DNA of 64,000 bases from Limnanthes douglasii subsp. nivea (GCA_036936605.1 JAUPFV010000002.1:268778770-268842769); one strand, 5' to 3'. Positions 1 through 11,733 are shown, numbered from the stretch's first letter. The notes: generated by a model not told the origin, from the sequence alone. Translations and numbers: made by a program.

Positions 1-1189
1 TCTCTTATTCTTTTATTTTCACGAGGTAACACTTCTTGTATATTGAGATTTATATCCTAAAGATTTCTAAACTTTGAATTACAAGTAAAGTTTTGAGTAG
101 AGCTATTTAGGTACCCTTAGCTCCCACTGTGGTCTCTAATTTGGCGATGGAAATATCTGGTTAAGGGGTAAAAAAGGGAAGATCTTCTAACTGGTTGATA
201 TTAAATATTTTTGTAGAGAGTAGTGAGAGAAATAAGATATATGCTTGTATTTAATGTTTCTAGAAAAAGTCCAACCCTCTTAATGAAGTTGGTTGGGGTA
301 TTTATACTCTTTTGAGATACACATGGGCCTTTTGGGTCGGATCTTATTATCCCATCCATTATATGAGCCCCCAAACCCATACTTCAAGGTACTAGGCACA
401 TTGCTTAGTCATTGAATTCTAATCATTATGTCTGAATTTCCCTTCGGATAAAATCAGATTCGTTATGATATCCCTCCAAATATATCAAATTTGATCATAT
501 CTGACCTAAATAAAATCTGGAAATAAGATGTATACACAATATGTCAGTATTCTTTTAAGATTCTGAGAGAGAATCTTAACTTCAACCCAAAAGTGAAGTC
601 TCTAAAGACTCTAATTTGGATCTATTTTCCAAAACTCTCTTAACCATTATTGATATTAATATTAATTTTCCCTGAAATTGTTGATATGATTTGGGGAATA
701 ATAAGGGTTTTGGCAACCCATCAAATACTCCGAAACACCCAAGTACTATAACTTTTACAAACATGTAGGTCACACTGACTCTTCTTGTAGCAAAGATCTT
801 AAAGACTCGAAAAGGTTAGCTGAAAATGAAAAACAACTAACCTTTAACACCAACATAACACAAAAGGTTATCCCTCCAATGCATAAAGAACAATGGATTA
901 AAAAATCTAAATATCCAAATATACAAGATTAACTAATTCTTAATAATAACATTAATCTTCTCAATAACCCAAGCAAATCTATCATAAAAATGTCTTCTAA
1001 ATTCCCGTTGTATCTCTCAACACAAAACATTCTCAAATTGTTTAAGAAATTAAAAATGATCAAACTTATATAATAGAAAAAAAACAATGTTTTGTTACTC
1101 AACTCCAATTGTGAACCTCGTGATAAAATTCATACTGAAATATAACAAGCCCTTCATACCATAGAACTCGCCAACAAATTCACATAATT
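1..1189. other. AT-rich intergenic DNA with an LTR-like stretch
   Basis: No convincing coding region is seen. Around 210-420 there is a purine-rich GAGAGTAG/GAGAGAAATAAG run, then a TATA-like TATTTATAC at about 299-307, then a GGGCC/TGGGTC-rich stretch. The same order of motifs occurs in the insertion at 36680-37106, so this may be a decayed LTR or promoter-bearing repeat of a related type. The resemblance was judged by eye and no boundaries or target-site duplication could be fixed. Confidence 0.3.
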
Positions 1190-1453
1190 ACAAGATATGG
1201 TCATTTCCCATAATGACCATACCTCGTCCCAAAACTTCCTTTCAGGAAGATTTCCCTTATCTTCTAACAAACATAGCCTCCTTAAAAATCTTATCCCCGA
1301 CAAACCAGACCTCAAAATAACAGAACCTGAAAAACTTGAACCAGAAAAATCAATACAAAGAAGAATCATCAGATCTAAAGACAAATCAACTAAACCCTCG
1401 ATCAAATCTTTCTTTTCCAAATGAGGAAACAGATCTTCCAAATCAACATCCAA

Positions 1454-2170
1454 ATGACCATTTCCATTCTTTGTTGGAATTTCAGGGGCATTGGTAACAA
1501 CAAAACTGTAAGAAGAATCAAATATATTATTAAAGCTGAAAACATTGATCTCATTGATCTTCAAGAGCCAATGATCTCAAATGATAAGCTTGAAACCTTA
1601 ACAAACAAATTTTGTTTTAATTATGGATTTGCCAATATTAACAACAAAATCTGGATTTTGTGGAAGCACAACTTCTAGATCAACATTCTTATAGACAGTG
1701 AACAATTTGGTCATATGATAGTAACTCATATTTATTGTAATAAATAGTTTTTAGTTACTATCATTTATGCCAAATGTACTAGAATTTAGAGAATTGACAT
1801 GTAAATTAATCTTAAAGAGATTTTCGTCACAAATAAAGAATGGATTATTTCCAGAGACTTCAATGTTATCTTCAACGCCTCTGAACAATTGTCTTGCAAA
1901 ACATTAGATTTAAGAGTCATTGATGATTTTAATAACATGGTTCTAGATTTCCAATTAGAGGATCCAGGTTACACTGGATCTAAGTACACATGGTCAAACA
2001 ATACCAATTGGAAACGACTAAATAGGACTTTAATTAATGCATATTGAAGAGAATTATTTGATATCATGAAGGTGAAACACCTTGCCATAATTGGCTCAAA
2101 TCATTCACCTTTGTGTATCACTATCTCAACCTCTTCCACTAAGCTTAAATCTTCATTTAAATTCCAAAGC
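1454..2170 (+). pseudogene. LINE A ORF2 endonuclease domain (broken)
   Basis: Translation pieces give the plant LINE endonuclease landmarks in order: CWNFRGIGN at about 1474, RDFNVIF near 1855, GYTGSKYTWSN near 1966, and HLAIIGSNHSPL near 2080. In active enzymes the last motif reads S-D-H; here the Asp is Asn. In-frame stops lie at about 1678, 1740 and 2045. The domain normally nicks target DNA to prime reverse transcription. The preceding 1197-1424 frame (Lys/Ser-rich) is probably the end of ORF1, the usual neighbour. Confidence 0.7.
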
Positions 2171-2469
2171 GTGTGCCTGCTTCATACTAACTTCTTTAAA
2201 TTGTTAAAACCAATTGTAAAATCCAAATTCATGACAATCCTTTAACTTCCTTTTGAGGTAAGTTAAAAAGGCTCAAACATCATCTTAAAATCTGAAATAT
2301 TAAAGTTTTTGGTAACATATTTGATAGTATATTAAGTTCTGAAATCAATTTTCAACATGTTAAACATTGCTTAGAAGTTTTAAACAACTCAATAAATCAA
2401 ATAAACTTATCCAAGGCTAGGGTTGTTCACTTAAATCTACTTCCAAGATAAGAAATGTTTTAGGAACAA

Positions 2470-3400
2470 AAAAGCTCTTCAATATAATCATTTATAAGAT
2501 CACTAACACTGGACTAGCAACCACTCTTCGCAAAATCATCTCATCTGAGCAAGGTGATTTTGTCAATAATAGAAACATCAAAGAAAACATTTTAATTACT
2601 CATGAATTTGTTCATGATGTCAATAAAAACAGAGGATATAGTATTATTCTTAAGCTTAACATGGTCAAGGCCTTTGACGTAGTCTTTTTTAACTTTATCT
2701 TTACTATAATGAAATTTTGTCTTAAATGATAAAGTAATGAGTTAATAAATAAAAGTATAAATAATGATAACTTTTCTATACTTATTAATGAAACACCTCA
2801 TGAATACTTGAAATCTAACAAAGGTGTAAGTCAGGGTGACCCATTATCATCCAGTCTTTTCATCATTGCTGAAGAATATCTCTTAAGAGGTTTGCAAAAT
2901 CTCTTTCTTTCAAATAAATCAATGTATTACTCAGCCAGAGGTTCTATCAAAATTCATTGTTTTGCTTATGCAGATGATGTAATTATCTTCATAAATGATT
3001 CTCTAAATAATATCAAGAAAGTTTTCAAATTCCTTGAACACTATTAATTTATATATCAGCTAATTAACACTTAAAAAATTGTATTCATATCATCCGAAAA
3101 TATGTACAAAAATAAAATCAATGCTACTAAAACACACATATGGTTTCTCCTATAGTTTTTGTATCTTTGAATACTTGGGCATTATCATTCATAAATATAA
3201 TAATATCAAACTCTTTGATGATATAGTATCTAAAATAAGAACTAAACTTATAAAGTGGAACAACAAATCTCTTTCTTTTGGAGGCAGGTTGACATTAGTT
3301 CAATCTGTCCTCATGGAAATTCTTGTTTATTTTATGCAAATCAGTTATATTCCTAAAATAACCATTAAAAGAATAAGTTCTTAATGAACAAAATCCTTTT
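2470..3400 (+). pseudogene. LINE A reverse transcriptase domain (broken)
   Basis: Recognisable RT blocks are the fingers region around 2540-2690 (NILITHEF, then LNMVKAFD where KxDxxKAFD is usual), the GVSQGDPLSSSL block at 2823-2860, and FAYADDVIIF at about 2963, which keeps the catalytic YADD. The thumb region SFGGRLTLVQSVL lies near 3276. Frame changes and stops (for example at 2728 and 3045) separate the pieces. The Asp-to-Asn change in the first catalytic block plus the stops mark it as dead. Confidence 0.75.
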
Positions 3401-3673
3401 GGAGTTTTAAAGAAACTCATAATCCAATTATTTGGTCTAACTGGCCCTTCATTTGCAAACCATTTGAAGAAAATAGTATGAATATTAAAAAGAATTCTGA
3501 TATTCAAAAAACTTTCATTTGTCACTTATGGGTGACTTTCAAAGATAATGGATCCCTTTGGGCTCAGTTGATGCATTCCATCTACTGCCCCTCTTCTCAT
3601 CATCTTCAAATTAACACTAAATTTAATGATTCCAACGATTGGAAAATAATTTTTAAAGTAAGAAACATTGTTG

Positions 3674-3677
<4 letters not shown>

Positions 3678-3715
<38 letters not shown>
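3678..3715. repeat. (TA)n microsatellite
   Basis: About 19 uninterrupted TA units inside LINE A, just after the reverse transcriptase thumb region. Perfect dinucleotide runs of this length are usually length-variable between individuals. Confidence 0.95.
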
Positions 3716-3719
<4 letters not shown>

Positions 3720-4089
3720 ATGTCGGTAAATTTTGTTTAGAAAAATTGAATAAGCATCACCTTTTTATCACTATTTATATTCACGAGGATAATAACTGGT
3801 ATAAAGGCACCTTGACCTCTAAGTTCTTGTCAAATAGTTCATGGAACCTTGACCTACTCATAAATCAAATCTTCCCCTCTAACATCAATAAAATCTCTAA
3901 AAATCTTCTTATATGATTCCATTGATGACTCAATCATCTGGAAATTATCCAATGATGGTTCCTTCTCTTTTAAGAAGACTTGGCAAGCTATTAGAACTGT
4001 CCATACAAAATTTATTATTCATTCTAAAATTTGGAATCATATCACCCTTTAAGAAGTGCTCCTTCATCTTATGAAGACTTCTTAATGGG

Positions 4090-4920
4090 TTCATTTTGTT
4101 GATAACATTCTGTAACACAAAAACTTCGCCTTAACATCTAAAGGTTAGCACTGCCCAAACTCAGAATCTATCTCTCACTTGTTTGTTGAATGTCAAATAT
4201 CTTGGGAAGTATGTCAGTACTTTGCAGGACTATTTGACATCCTAATTGGCCAATACATTTCACTTAATCACATGATACATTCCTGGTTCATGTCTACAAA
4301 TAAAACCGTCCATATAAGATCAATCATTCCTCCCATCATCTGCTGGATAATCTGGACAACTCGAAACAATTTAAAACTAAAAAACAATCATGATCTTTTA
4401 AAATCTTAATAAGCAAAATCAAATCCTACTTGGTCAACTTAGATATTTCTAACCTCCTAAACTACTCTCACTGGTTTGGTGATTTAAAAATGGCTATTAA
4501 CTTGGCTACTTTAATCATATAACTACTCTCCAACCTCTTATTGTAGTTAAATAAATACTTAAGATAAACAATAGATTTAAGCTTAATTATGATGTTGTTT
4601 GTACTTCAGATGATGAGTCCAGCAATGAAATTATTCTTAGAAATAACACTGAAAATCTCATCAAAGATATAAACCATTCATATGGAAAGATCATTGCCTT
4701 GATTGCTGAGTTTAGGGCTTTCATTGATGTTTTTTACTACTCTGCTACACTAATAACCTAATTCATGTAGATATTGAAACTGATTCTTTATTGTTAATTG
4801 AGATGTTAGGCTCTGGATCAACTCCATGGTTCCTTCTACCCTTACTGACGTGTTGTAGAAAGCTTATTAGGTCTCAAATGACCTTAAAGCATGCCTTCCC
4901 TTAAAGTTATGATAAATTTA
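4090..4920 (+). pseudogene. LINE A C-terminal zinc-binding and RNase H-like remnants
   Basis: The stretch encoding ISHLFVECQISWEVCQYF near 4165 and IIPPIICWIIWTTRNNLKL near 4325 is typical of the region that follows RT in plant LINEs (His/Cys box, then Trp-rich helix). Further on, KLNYDVVCTSDDESSN and GKIIALIAEFRAF (about 4580-4725) resemble the RNase H-like tail (KLNxDG, AExxA). Stops separate all pieces. Confidence 0.55.
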
Positions 4921-4960
4921 AATCGCTTACATCAGGTTACTTGAGACTTTTTAAGTGACA

Positions 4961-5798
4961 TTATATAATCGCTTATTGTCTATTAACATTGTCTGAGAAG
5001 AGATATCCTGTCCATCATCTCCAACAGGTTTATTTTTCAGGTTATACTATCAGTATTATATTTCGCAGGTACTTCTACAAAGAATCCTAATTGGACTTCA
5101 AAAATAGGGAGTTTAGAGTCCGTAGCCCTTTCAAGCATTTTAACATCTTCAATGGTATATTCCTTAACGTTTGAGACTTGCTTGAATCAATCAAAAGACT
5201 ACTTCATGATCTTCAAGCATCAGAATTTATCAATTTTAGGAAAATGTTCATGATTTTAGAAAGGTTTTAGCTAAATTTGGTCCCAAAAAATATTAACCAA
5301 CCCAAAAAATATAATATTTATGAATTTTTATTATTTTATCCTTAATCCCGTTTGTTCATCCACCGGATGAAATCTCCACACTCACTAAAATGTCTATATT
5401 CAGTGGACGGGAATCTCTCCCGCCGGTCTAAAAAAGTCCAGCCCCCACAAAAATAAAATAATATTTTTACTAAGCTTTTAATATATATACGTGGTTTCTT
5501 ATTGGAAAATATTTTAGTATATTTCAAGTACGTTGTTAATAATTAAAAAACGTGTTTTTTTATTAAAGTGATGACCCTTCGTAATATTCACCGCCAAGAA
5601 TGAACTACCTCAGATTTTGCATAAAACAACTTCCACATGTTTTTTGTGGACAAGTTTGCCCTTTTTGAGACTATTATTCCACGATGTCCATGAACTATTA
5701 GATGCAAACAGAAAGGATATTTCAGTCCATTAAAAATAACGACCAACCAAAAACACAGTTTCTGAAAATGAAAGTGATCTCACTTTCTCTCAATCGCC
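4961..5798. other. Intergenic region upstream of the TPR-like gene
   Basis: The first part (to about 5300) is probably the decayed 3' end of LINE A. The rest is AT-rich and should contain the promoter of the gene at 5799. Pyrimidine-rich CACTTTCTCTCAATCGCC immediately before the ATG looks like a plant 5' leader. I could not pick out a certain TATA box. Confidence 0.4.
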
Positions 5799-8309
5799 AT
5801 GGCCGTCGTCGTCCTCGGGAACCTTACTCTTCAACTTGACTTGACATCGTCTCGGACGACGACGATAAACGCCGACCGGAAAACTCGTCCGGTTTCATTC
5901 GACCTCGTTTCGAATCTCCCGAAGCGGGAGCACCAGTGTCATAACTTCGCTCCGCTATTTGACAAATCCGCCGACACAGACGGCGAAACTCGGTACCACC
6001 GAGTGGTGACTCGAGGAAAATCGAATTCTAGAGTGAACGCCTTTAATTTTGAATCAAATTCCAGCGATGAAGATGGTGAATACGTGGATGATGAAGAAGA
6101 GAAGTACAATTGGGAGGATGCAATGAAAGAAAGAATGAAGGATCTCGAGGAGATGCAGGAGCTTGAAAAGAAAGCAGAAGAGTTGCAGAATAAAATCGAA
6201 GATAGCGAAGGCGATAGCCAGGATGAAACCGAAGAAGAAAAGAGGACGAGAGTAAAAAAGGAGCTCGAAAAGGCTAGTACTTCCATGACTTCTCGTATCT
6301 ATACATTTTTCATTGTATTAATTTTAGATTATATAATATATATCCTTTGGTGTATGCATAAAATGTTGACTGAAATTTTGTGATTATGGTAGATTAGGTG
6401 GCTCTAGCAGAATTTGTTGTGCTGGTTTATGTATAAATGTTGCCTGAGAAAATTAATAATCTATTGACTTCAAATACTTTTGTGTTTCGTTTTATAATAT
6501 CTTGATTTGTTAAGTCGATCATAGGAAGATTTAACAAGAGATTCTTGATTGGTTTTCTGTGATGCTAGAGCAGGTGGCTCAGGAGCAGGCAGAGCGACGA
6601 GCCACGGCCGAAATGATGTTCGAGTTGGGTCAAAAGGCTTACGGTAAAGGATCATATGGACGTTCAATCGAGTTTCTCGAAGGTGCACTCACTATTATCC
6701 CTAGGCCAACGTTGTTCGGCGGTGAGGTTGGTTAGACTGTACGACCGATCTTTTTCTATCTTTTGTAAAATGTGGTTAGTGGTGGAAATGAGCCAAGCCG
6801 AGTTCGAGCCTAACATACTCGAACTCAGTTCACTAGAATCCGTGAAGCTCAAACTGAGTCTCGTTTAATTGTTTATATCTAATTTACAGCCTCTCAAGCT
6901 CGGTCGAGCTCATGCTTGGATGGTTTACACTTGTATCGACTGAGCCCCAAATAGTGCTTGAGCTCAAGTTATTAGTAGATGAGCTAGAGCTAGAGCTACT
7001 CGTGTAATTTCTCCCCGCTAAATGTGGTTAAAGTTTGTTAAGTGGGAAAGATATAATTAATGGTTTTGTTTTGTAGATTCAGATATGGCTTGCTATGGCT
7101 TACGAGGCCAATAATCGTCACGGTGACTGTATTGCTCTTTACCAGCAACTAGAGAAGAAACATCCTAGTACAAGTATTCGACGCCAAGCTGGAGAGCTGA
7201 GATATATCTTACAAGCTCCAAAACTCAAGATTACGCGGGAAGAAATGGTAACCATTCCTATGATTGGTTCCAGTTATGACAGGTAGTTTTTGTTACGTTT
7301 TTTTATCGATTTTCTTTTATATCGAATTTTGTTCTTTTACCTGCATAACCTATAAGTTATTTGGTTATCATAAATAAACGAACTTGTATATTCATAAAAG
7401 TTTCTTACCTTGCTGCTTAATCAATTGAGTTTTAGCACCGTCCACTTATGTTGAAAAGGAAGATAAAATTAGCTCAGGTTAGAGTGTCTCCAGAAAGTAG
7501 TATGGAATTATCTTAGCAGATCTTATATAAGACTAGTGAGCTTTAGTTTTGCAAAAGCATTTGAAGCGCAACGTCCGACAATAATAAGTTTAAACTAAAT
7601 CTTGACCGATTTGAATTTCGAATCTAGCTTGGCTTAAACTGGCTTCTGAATATTTTAAAATTGAACCAAAAAGATTGAAGACGTCACTTGGTCTAAAACT
7701 TTGAAGTTTGTGTTAAAATTTCAATTATTATGAACAAAATCAACAAGTTTGAATAAACTATATTGATATACGTTATATATATACACATATGACCTTTTAT
7801 TTTTATTGTTTATAATGTGCTCGCAAGCTAGATTCTCAAGCGGAATCTAGGCTTGAAATGAAATTTTAATCATATATTAGGGTGGAAGCTCGGCTCACAT
7901 TCAATTTTTTTATGAATTCCAGCCTACGATTTATTTTAGCCTGACCCGAGCCAGGCTCGAAAAGCTTCTGCATCAGCCAATTAGTAGTTGGCTACATTGT
8001 TGTTCCCTTCTTGTTCTGGTTCAAAGGCTACATTGGTTCGAACCAACGTAGATTATTATATGGTGAAGTGAACTTATTTGAGCGGACTAATAGAAGTCTC
8101 TAAATTGCAGCTATGCAGTGACATGGACTGAGAAAGACAAAGATAGAAATCAACAAAGAAGCGGATCGATAACAACGAATCAGCTTCGATCTTCTAAGGA
8201 CTATCTAGTATGGCAACCTCCCGGTGGATGGGAGAAGAACAGAACCTTCTGGATAGGTGTAACAATAGGGTTGGGCTTGCTCGGAGCTGCCCTCTTTTTA
8301 CAAAGATGA
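5799..8309 (+). CDS. Probable plastid membrane-anchored TPR-like protein, four exons, 346 aa
   Basis: Exons read by splice sites and phase are 5799-6276, 6569-6726, 7077-7282 and 8111-8309, giving an uninterrupted 346-residue frame; all introns are GT-AG. Residues 1-60 are Ser/Thr/Arg-rich and low in acidic residues at first, like a chloroplast transit peptide. Residues 85-170 are strongly acidic and likely coiled coil. Residues 170-270 hold two or more helix pairs of TPR character (LGQKAYGKGSYGRSIEFLEGAL, then WLAMAYEANNRHGDCIALY). A hydrophobic helix ends the protein (FWIGVTIGLGLLGAALFL plus two residues), so it is probably tail-anchored with the TPR part facing the stroma or cytosol. Plant TPR-like proteins of this shape act as assembly or scaffold factors, but the specific role is not shown here. 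The first exon has clearly higher GC than its surroundings. I cannot name the orthologue with confidence. Confidence 0.85.
6777..6995. repeat. GAGCTCG-rich repeat tract in intron 2 of the TPR-like gene
   Basis: The intron carries many variants of GAGCTCGA / GAACTCAG / AGCTCAAG, direct and inverted, such as AGCCGAGTTCGAGCC, TACTCGAACTCAG, CAAGCTCGGTCGAGCTC and GAGCTAGAGCTAGAGCTAC. A related, shorter piece lies in intron 3 near 7885-7965. Tracts built from one short near-palindromic word are common in plant introns and probably derive from small non-autonomous DNA elements; I saw no clear terminal repeats. Confidence 0.5.
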
Positions 8310-8984
8310 AGTACAAAGATCATATACTTGTTATCTTCTTTCCTTTTTTGTTCTGTAATCTATTGGTGTAATTTGTTTGTCTTGGTAATTATGTAATTCA
8401 ATGTATAAAAGCTTAGAACTTTCTTCAATATTTTCTATTTTTCTCTGTTTTTTAAATACATTAAGATTGTGAAAAGCAAATTAGCTAGTTAATTGTTGAA
8501 AGAACTAAAACTGAGGATAGAATGCGCTTTGATAGATAGATAATATATGTTCGGCTCTTGAAATTGTAATTTATGTTTCTTGTTGAAAAAGTAAAATAGT
8601 ATACAAATATATCTGATTACTCAGGTATCTAAAAACAATTTGGTCTTTCAAAGCAAAGAAGTAATACAAAAAAAGTTGAAATCTGTTTTAATAAAAGAAC
8701 CATTCACCGAAAAGTTCGGAAAAAATGAGACTGGTGGGAGATGAAAATATATTTTTTTTAGAAAATAAAAACCGGATTAATTTATCTGTTTAAAAATAAT
8801 AATTCATTATTATTCAGTTCGTCATCCATCCTAAATCAAATTGAATATTGTCAGACGGACACACTAGTAGTGTCATCACAAAAAAGTCGATTGTCATTTA
8901 TCTTTATTAATAATGGTGAATACCTAATATGATAAAATTTTACTATTTTTTACAAATACAAAATATTTTAGTATGTAAATCGAG
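8310..8984. other. 3' flank of the TPR-like gene and intergenic DNA
   Basis: The first 120 bp should be the 3' UTR: T-rich with a TGTAATTTGTTTG / TTGGTAATTATGTAATTC far-upstream element and poly(A)-signal-like AATGTATAAAAG near 8400. Beyond that it is AT-rich with no gene or repeat that I recognise up to the SINE. Confidence 0.4.
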
Positions 8985-9256
8985 AAGGCCGAATTTTATT
9001 TATTTATTTCTTCTTTTTTTTTCGGAGAGAGCCTGCTGCCGCTATTCAACGGTAAACTCTCATTCTGACGCAATAGTTTGCAAACCAACGCTAGAAGGTA
9101 AACCATACGAGGTGACATGATCAGTCAAGAAAGCGTATGTAGAGGGACTCGAATTCATGACCTTTAGTCACAAGCATACCTTACTCAACCAACTCGGCTA
9201 TCCTTGGAGGCTAAAAAAACAGTTAAAAAAAAGGTTTAAGGCCGAACTTTATTTAT
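8985..9256 (-). mobile_element. tRNA-derived SINE with 19-bp target-site duplications
   Basis: Read on the - strand, the body at 9004-9237 has an RNA polymerase III internal promoter: box A TAGCCGAGTTGG (9189-9200), a perfect match to TRGYNNARNNGG, and box B ATTCGAGTCCC (within 9144-9156), spaced as in tRNA-derived SINEs. A unique body of about 130 bp follows, ending in an A-rich tail (AAAAAAAAAGAAGAAATAAA on -). It is flanked by direct repeats 8985-9003 and 9238-9256 that differ at one of 19 positions, the hallmark of LINE-machinery insertion. About 30 bp of A/T-rich DNA lies between the tRNA-like head and the right repeat. The high identity of the flanking repeats suggests a fairly recent insertion. 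I cannot assign a named SINE family. Confidence 0.8.
9144..9200 (-). promoter_or_regulatory. Pol III internal promoter (box A and box B) of the SINE
   Basis: Box A is at 9189-9200 and box B at about 9144-9156, both on the - strand and about 33 bp apart. The remaining tRNA cloverleaf is not preserved, so this is a SINE promoter rather than a tRNA gene. Confidence 0.7.
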
Positions 9257-10512
9257 GAACACTGTTCGGAGAAAAAAATTGTTATTCGAAAATGTTTTCC
9301 AAAACCATTAAAATTTGTTTGGTACTCATATCGATCTATCTAAAGTGAGAAAGACCTTAGCAAGTCGAAACCGTAATAAAAGCCAAAATTGTTCAACAAA
9401 GGTTTTAGAGTCTTTTATACACAATATCTTTTTAAGTGCACGACAAGATTTATTGCTTCCATGTTGTCGAGCTCACTAACCTTTAAGGTTTAATTGAAAA
9501 AATAGGTTTGAAACCTCTGATGTTGAGGTCAGAGGTTTAACAGGTTAATATGAAGAGGAATCCATAAAAACGCAAAATGAAGACTCGGAGTCGCTCTGGA
9601 GGTTCCAAGCATATCAAATTGAAGATACCTATAAAAAAGACGTCCATCTTATCACCGATACTCTTCATCTTCTTCAAGTGAGAGATTCATCAATCCCCTA
9701 TTGAGAATCACAATCGCATGAAAAAACCAACACTCAAGCTCCAGACACTATGGTCAAGCTAGAAGCCGATGTCATCAAGATAAAGCCACCACCCAGAGAT
9801 CTAAAGTAGAACAATATCAAGCCTAAGCACCGAAAGAGTTACCCTAAGACCAACACCGAGAGGTATCTTAATCTCAACTTGTTAAAAAACTTGTGCAACC
9901 TCCTCGTTTGGTGTTGAATCCAGTAATGGAAGCTACATTGACAGCTAGGAAGTTCCAATCAAATTCTTATGGCCAACCTTCTTAATTTTCAAACGCATAT
10001 CAATCTTAAGAGTAAGTATTTCGAGGTTTCAATCAACCCCTTGGATGAAATGAAGCCGTTAAAGACCTTTCACACCTTCAAATATATAACACGATGATGT
10101 ATCTCTCATCTATAAAGATTTTAGCATGAGACTTTCCTTCCAAATATTCTGGTAATTATGATCGGATACTTTGTCGAGCCTTTTCAATAAAATTTAAAGA
10201 CAATCCATTGAGTTGCTTTAATTAGTTTTCTATAAATAAAATCCAAAGCTTTGAAGTGTTGTCCTATTTATTTATAAGAACTGGTTCATTAGAAGCAGGT
10301 AATCAAGGTGTTAGTGATCACATTATGCATTATAAGTAATAGTGTAATAAAAGTTTATAAGATTATATTCGGTTCTTCGTCAAAACAAAGAACAATTTGA
10401 GATTTCTATGAGGCCATGATATGTACTTCTTATCAACAATGGATTTTATCAAGCTTACTAGTCAAAGACATAATGAAAAATAAAGTTTTGACCTTTGATG
10501 TTATGTTATATA
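9257..10512. other. Unrecognised repetitive-looking intergenic DNA
   Basis: No intact reading frame is present. The part from about 9560 to 10000 is less AT-rich than its surroundings and reads like decayed coding DNA, rich in CCAACACTCAAGC/AAGCACCGAAAG-type codons, but no domain could be recognised in any frame. The right edge is the target site of the gypsy element. Confidence 0.3.
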
Positions 10513-10931
10513 TGATGAACTTAGATAATTCTTAGGTTGGTTCAGATGCGAAAATGTTGGGGGGAGCGTCTATCGAAAAAATGTTCGTATCGGATGTTTT
10601 TAGTAAGAGAATCAGTATTTTGTATAGAGAGAAGGAGACAAAATGAATAAATGTAGTAATAATTAATTAATCATTGGCTTTTTCCTCCAAAACAGAATGT
10701 CATTTGTATATTACATGAGGTGGATAGTAAAATTAGATGATTACCACCGTTAAAGTGGGTTTCTTACCCCACTACTTTACTCTTTACAAACAAGTTCTTT
10801 GGGTATACCACTTAACCCATCTATCTCTTATGTTTGTGTTACTTTAGTCCTTAATCACTAAATACATGAATCTAATCTTTATATTTTACGTAATAAACCT
10901 TATTATTATCTATATTTTCCTTTCTTTATCA
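10513..10931 (-). repeat. 3' LTR of the gypsy element (419 bp)
   Basis: Aligned by eye with 21004-21648: it starts TGATGAACTTAGATAATTCT on the + strand and ends TTCTTTATCA. It is single-copy inside, whereas the other LTR carries a 222-bp internal duplication. Base differences between the two LTRs are frequent, pointing to an old insertion. Confidence 0.9.
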
Positions 10932-10947
10932 TTAGCCCCCCAGCTCC
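10932..10947 (-). other. Polypurine tract of the gypsy element
   Basis: On the - strand GGAGCTGGGGGGCTAA directly precedes the 3' LTR start TGATAAAG. A purine run in this place primes plus-strand DNA synthesis in LTR retroelements. Confidence 0.75.
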
Positions 10948-11207
10948 TATGAAGATATCTGAATAAAGACTGACTAATGTATGCCATTATTCCTTTCTTT
11001 TGATCCTCCTCATATTTTTGACACCCAAAATTCTTTGTATGACTCTCAATACATCTCCTCGGATCGGTCGACTCCATTACCATTGGTCATGGTGACCTCA
11101 TCGTTAATCATGATGACCTCACCTAAATCATAATTTATTTTAGCTTCGTGTGTCTTTGCCTAGCTGTTATAGAGTCAGAAATAACTTAAACGATGAAATC
11201 ACTTCTT

Positions 11208-11346
11208 GCCACGTGTCTTTGTAGCTACTACTGCATGTCAACACATTTTTGAAGCAGTTTTTGAGAGAGGTAACGTGTCAAATATTTCTTTGAAACTAAC
11301 CAGTCACATTCTGCCCCTTGATACCCATAACTTTTACTATAAATAT
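11208..11346 (+). promoter_or_regulatory. Promoter-like region for the antisense gene in the gypsy element
   Basis: On the + strand, opposite to gag-pol, a perfect G-box core CACGTG lies at 11210-11215 within GCCACGTGTC. A good TATA box CTATAAATAT at 11337-11346 is followed by a pyrimidine-rich CATCTCTTTCTC that would suit a start site near 11370. The first ATG of the antisense reading frame is at 11734, leaving a leader of about 360 bp. This arrangement is seen in the sequence; activity is inferred. Confidence 0.5.
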
Positions 11347-11733
11347 TCATCTCTTTCTCTAGTTCTAAGTTTATAACCTTTTACCTTTGTTCATCCCTGA
11401 GTAGAGAACGCCTGTTCTAAAGAGATAAACGATTATCTTTCAACCCAAACTCTTTTATCGTCTTTCAAGACTGACGAGTCTATCAATCTCAAAAAATATA
11501 AGCTTTGGAGGTGGTTTAATATCTCAAACCAAGTTGTTGCTCGTATAACTTCCGGTGGTAGAGGACACCCAACACATGTAGATATTTTTTAAGCAAACTT
11601 TTGTGATAACTGGTCCCTTATCTGGGAACGCGTTTCCATTGTTGCTCAGCCCCCCAGTCAAGCTTGTTCAAGAAATAACAAGGTTGATCATTCTTCATCT
11701 AAACCTACTCACAAATCTTCTCATTTCTTAGCG

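Larger units (their letters stand above)
1190..4960 (+). mobile_element. LINE A: decayed L1-type non-LTR retrotransposon
   Basis: The order of domains is that of a plant L1-type LINE: the end of ORF1 (about 1197-1424), apurinic endonuclease (from about 1454), reverse transcriptase (about 2500-3390), a zinc-binding RT-associated region (about 4100-4400) and an RNase H-like tail (about 4560-4900). The frame is broken many times by stops and frameshifts, so the element cannot encode a working protein. It shares a distinctive run after the RT GDPL box (AEEYLLRGLQNLF) with LINE B at 46.5-51.9 kb, so both belong to one lineage and lie in opposite orientation. A (TA)n run sits inside it. Exact ends and target-site duplications were not found. 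Confidence 0.8.

Noticed and set aside
1154..1564. 136-codon - strand frame at the left end
   Set aside because: It is the complement of the ORF1 end and endonuclease start of LINE A.
5939..6286. 115-codon - strand frame, Ser-rich
   Set aside because: It is the antisense of the acidic exon 1 of the TPR-like gene; Ser runs arise from complementing GAA/GAT/GAG codons.
9117..9210. A functional tRNA gene
   Set aside because: Box A and B are present but the cloverleaf stems are not, and the unit is flanked by target-site duplications with an A-rich tail; it is a SINE.
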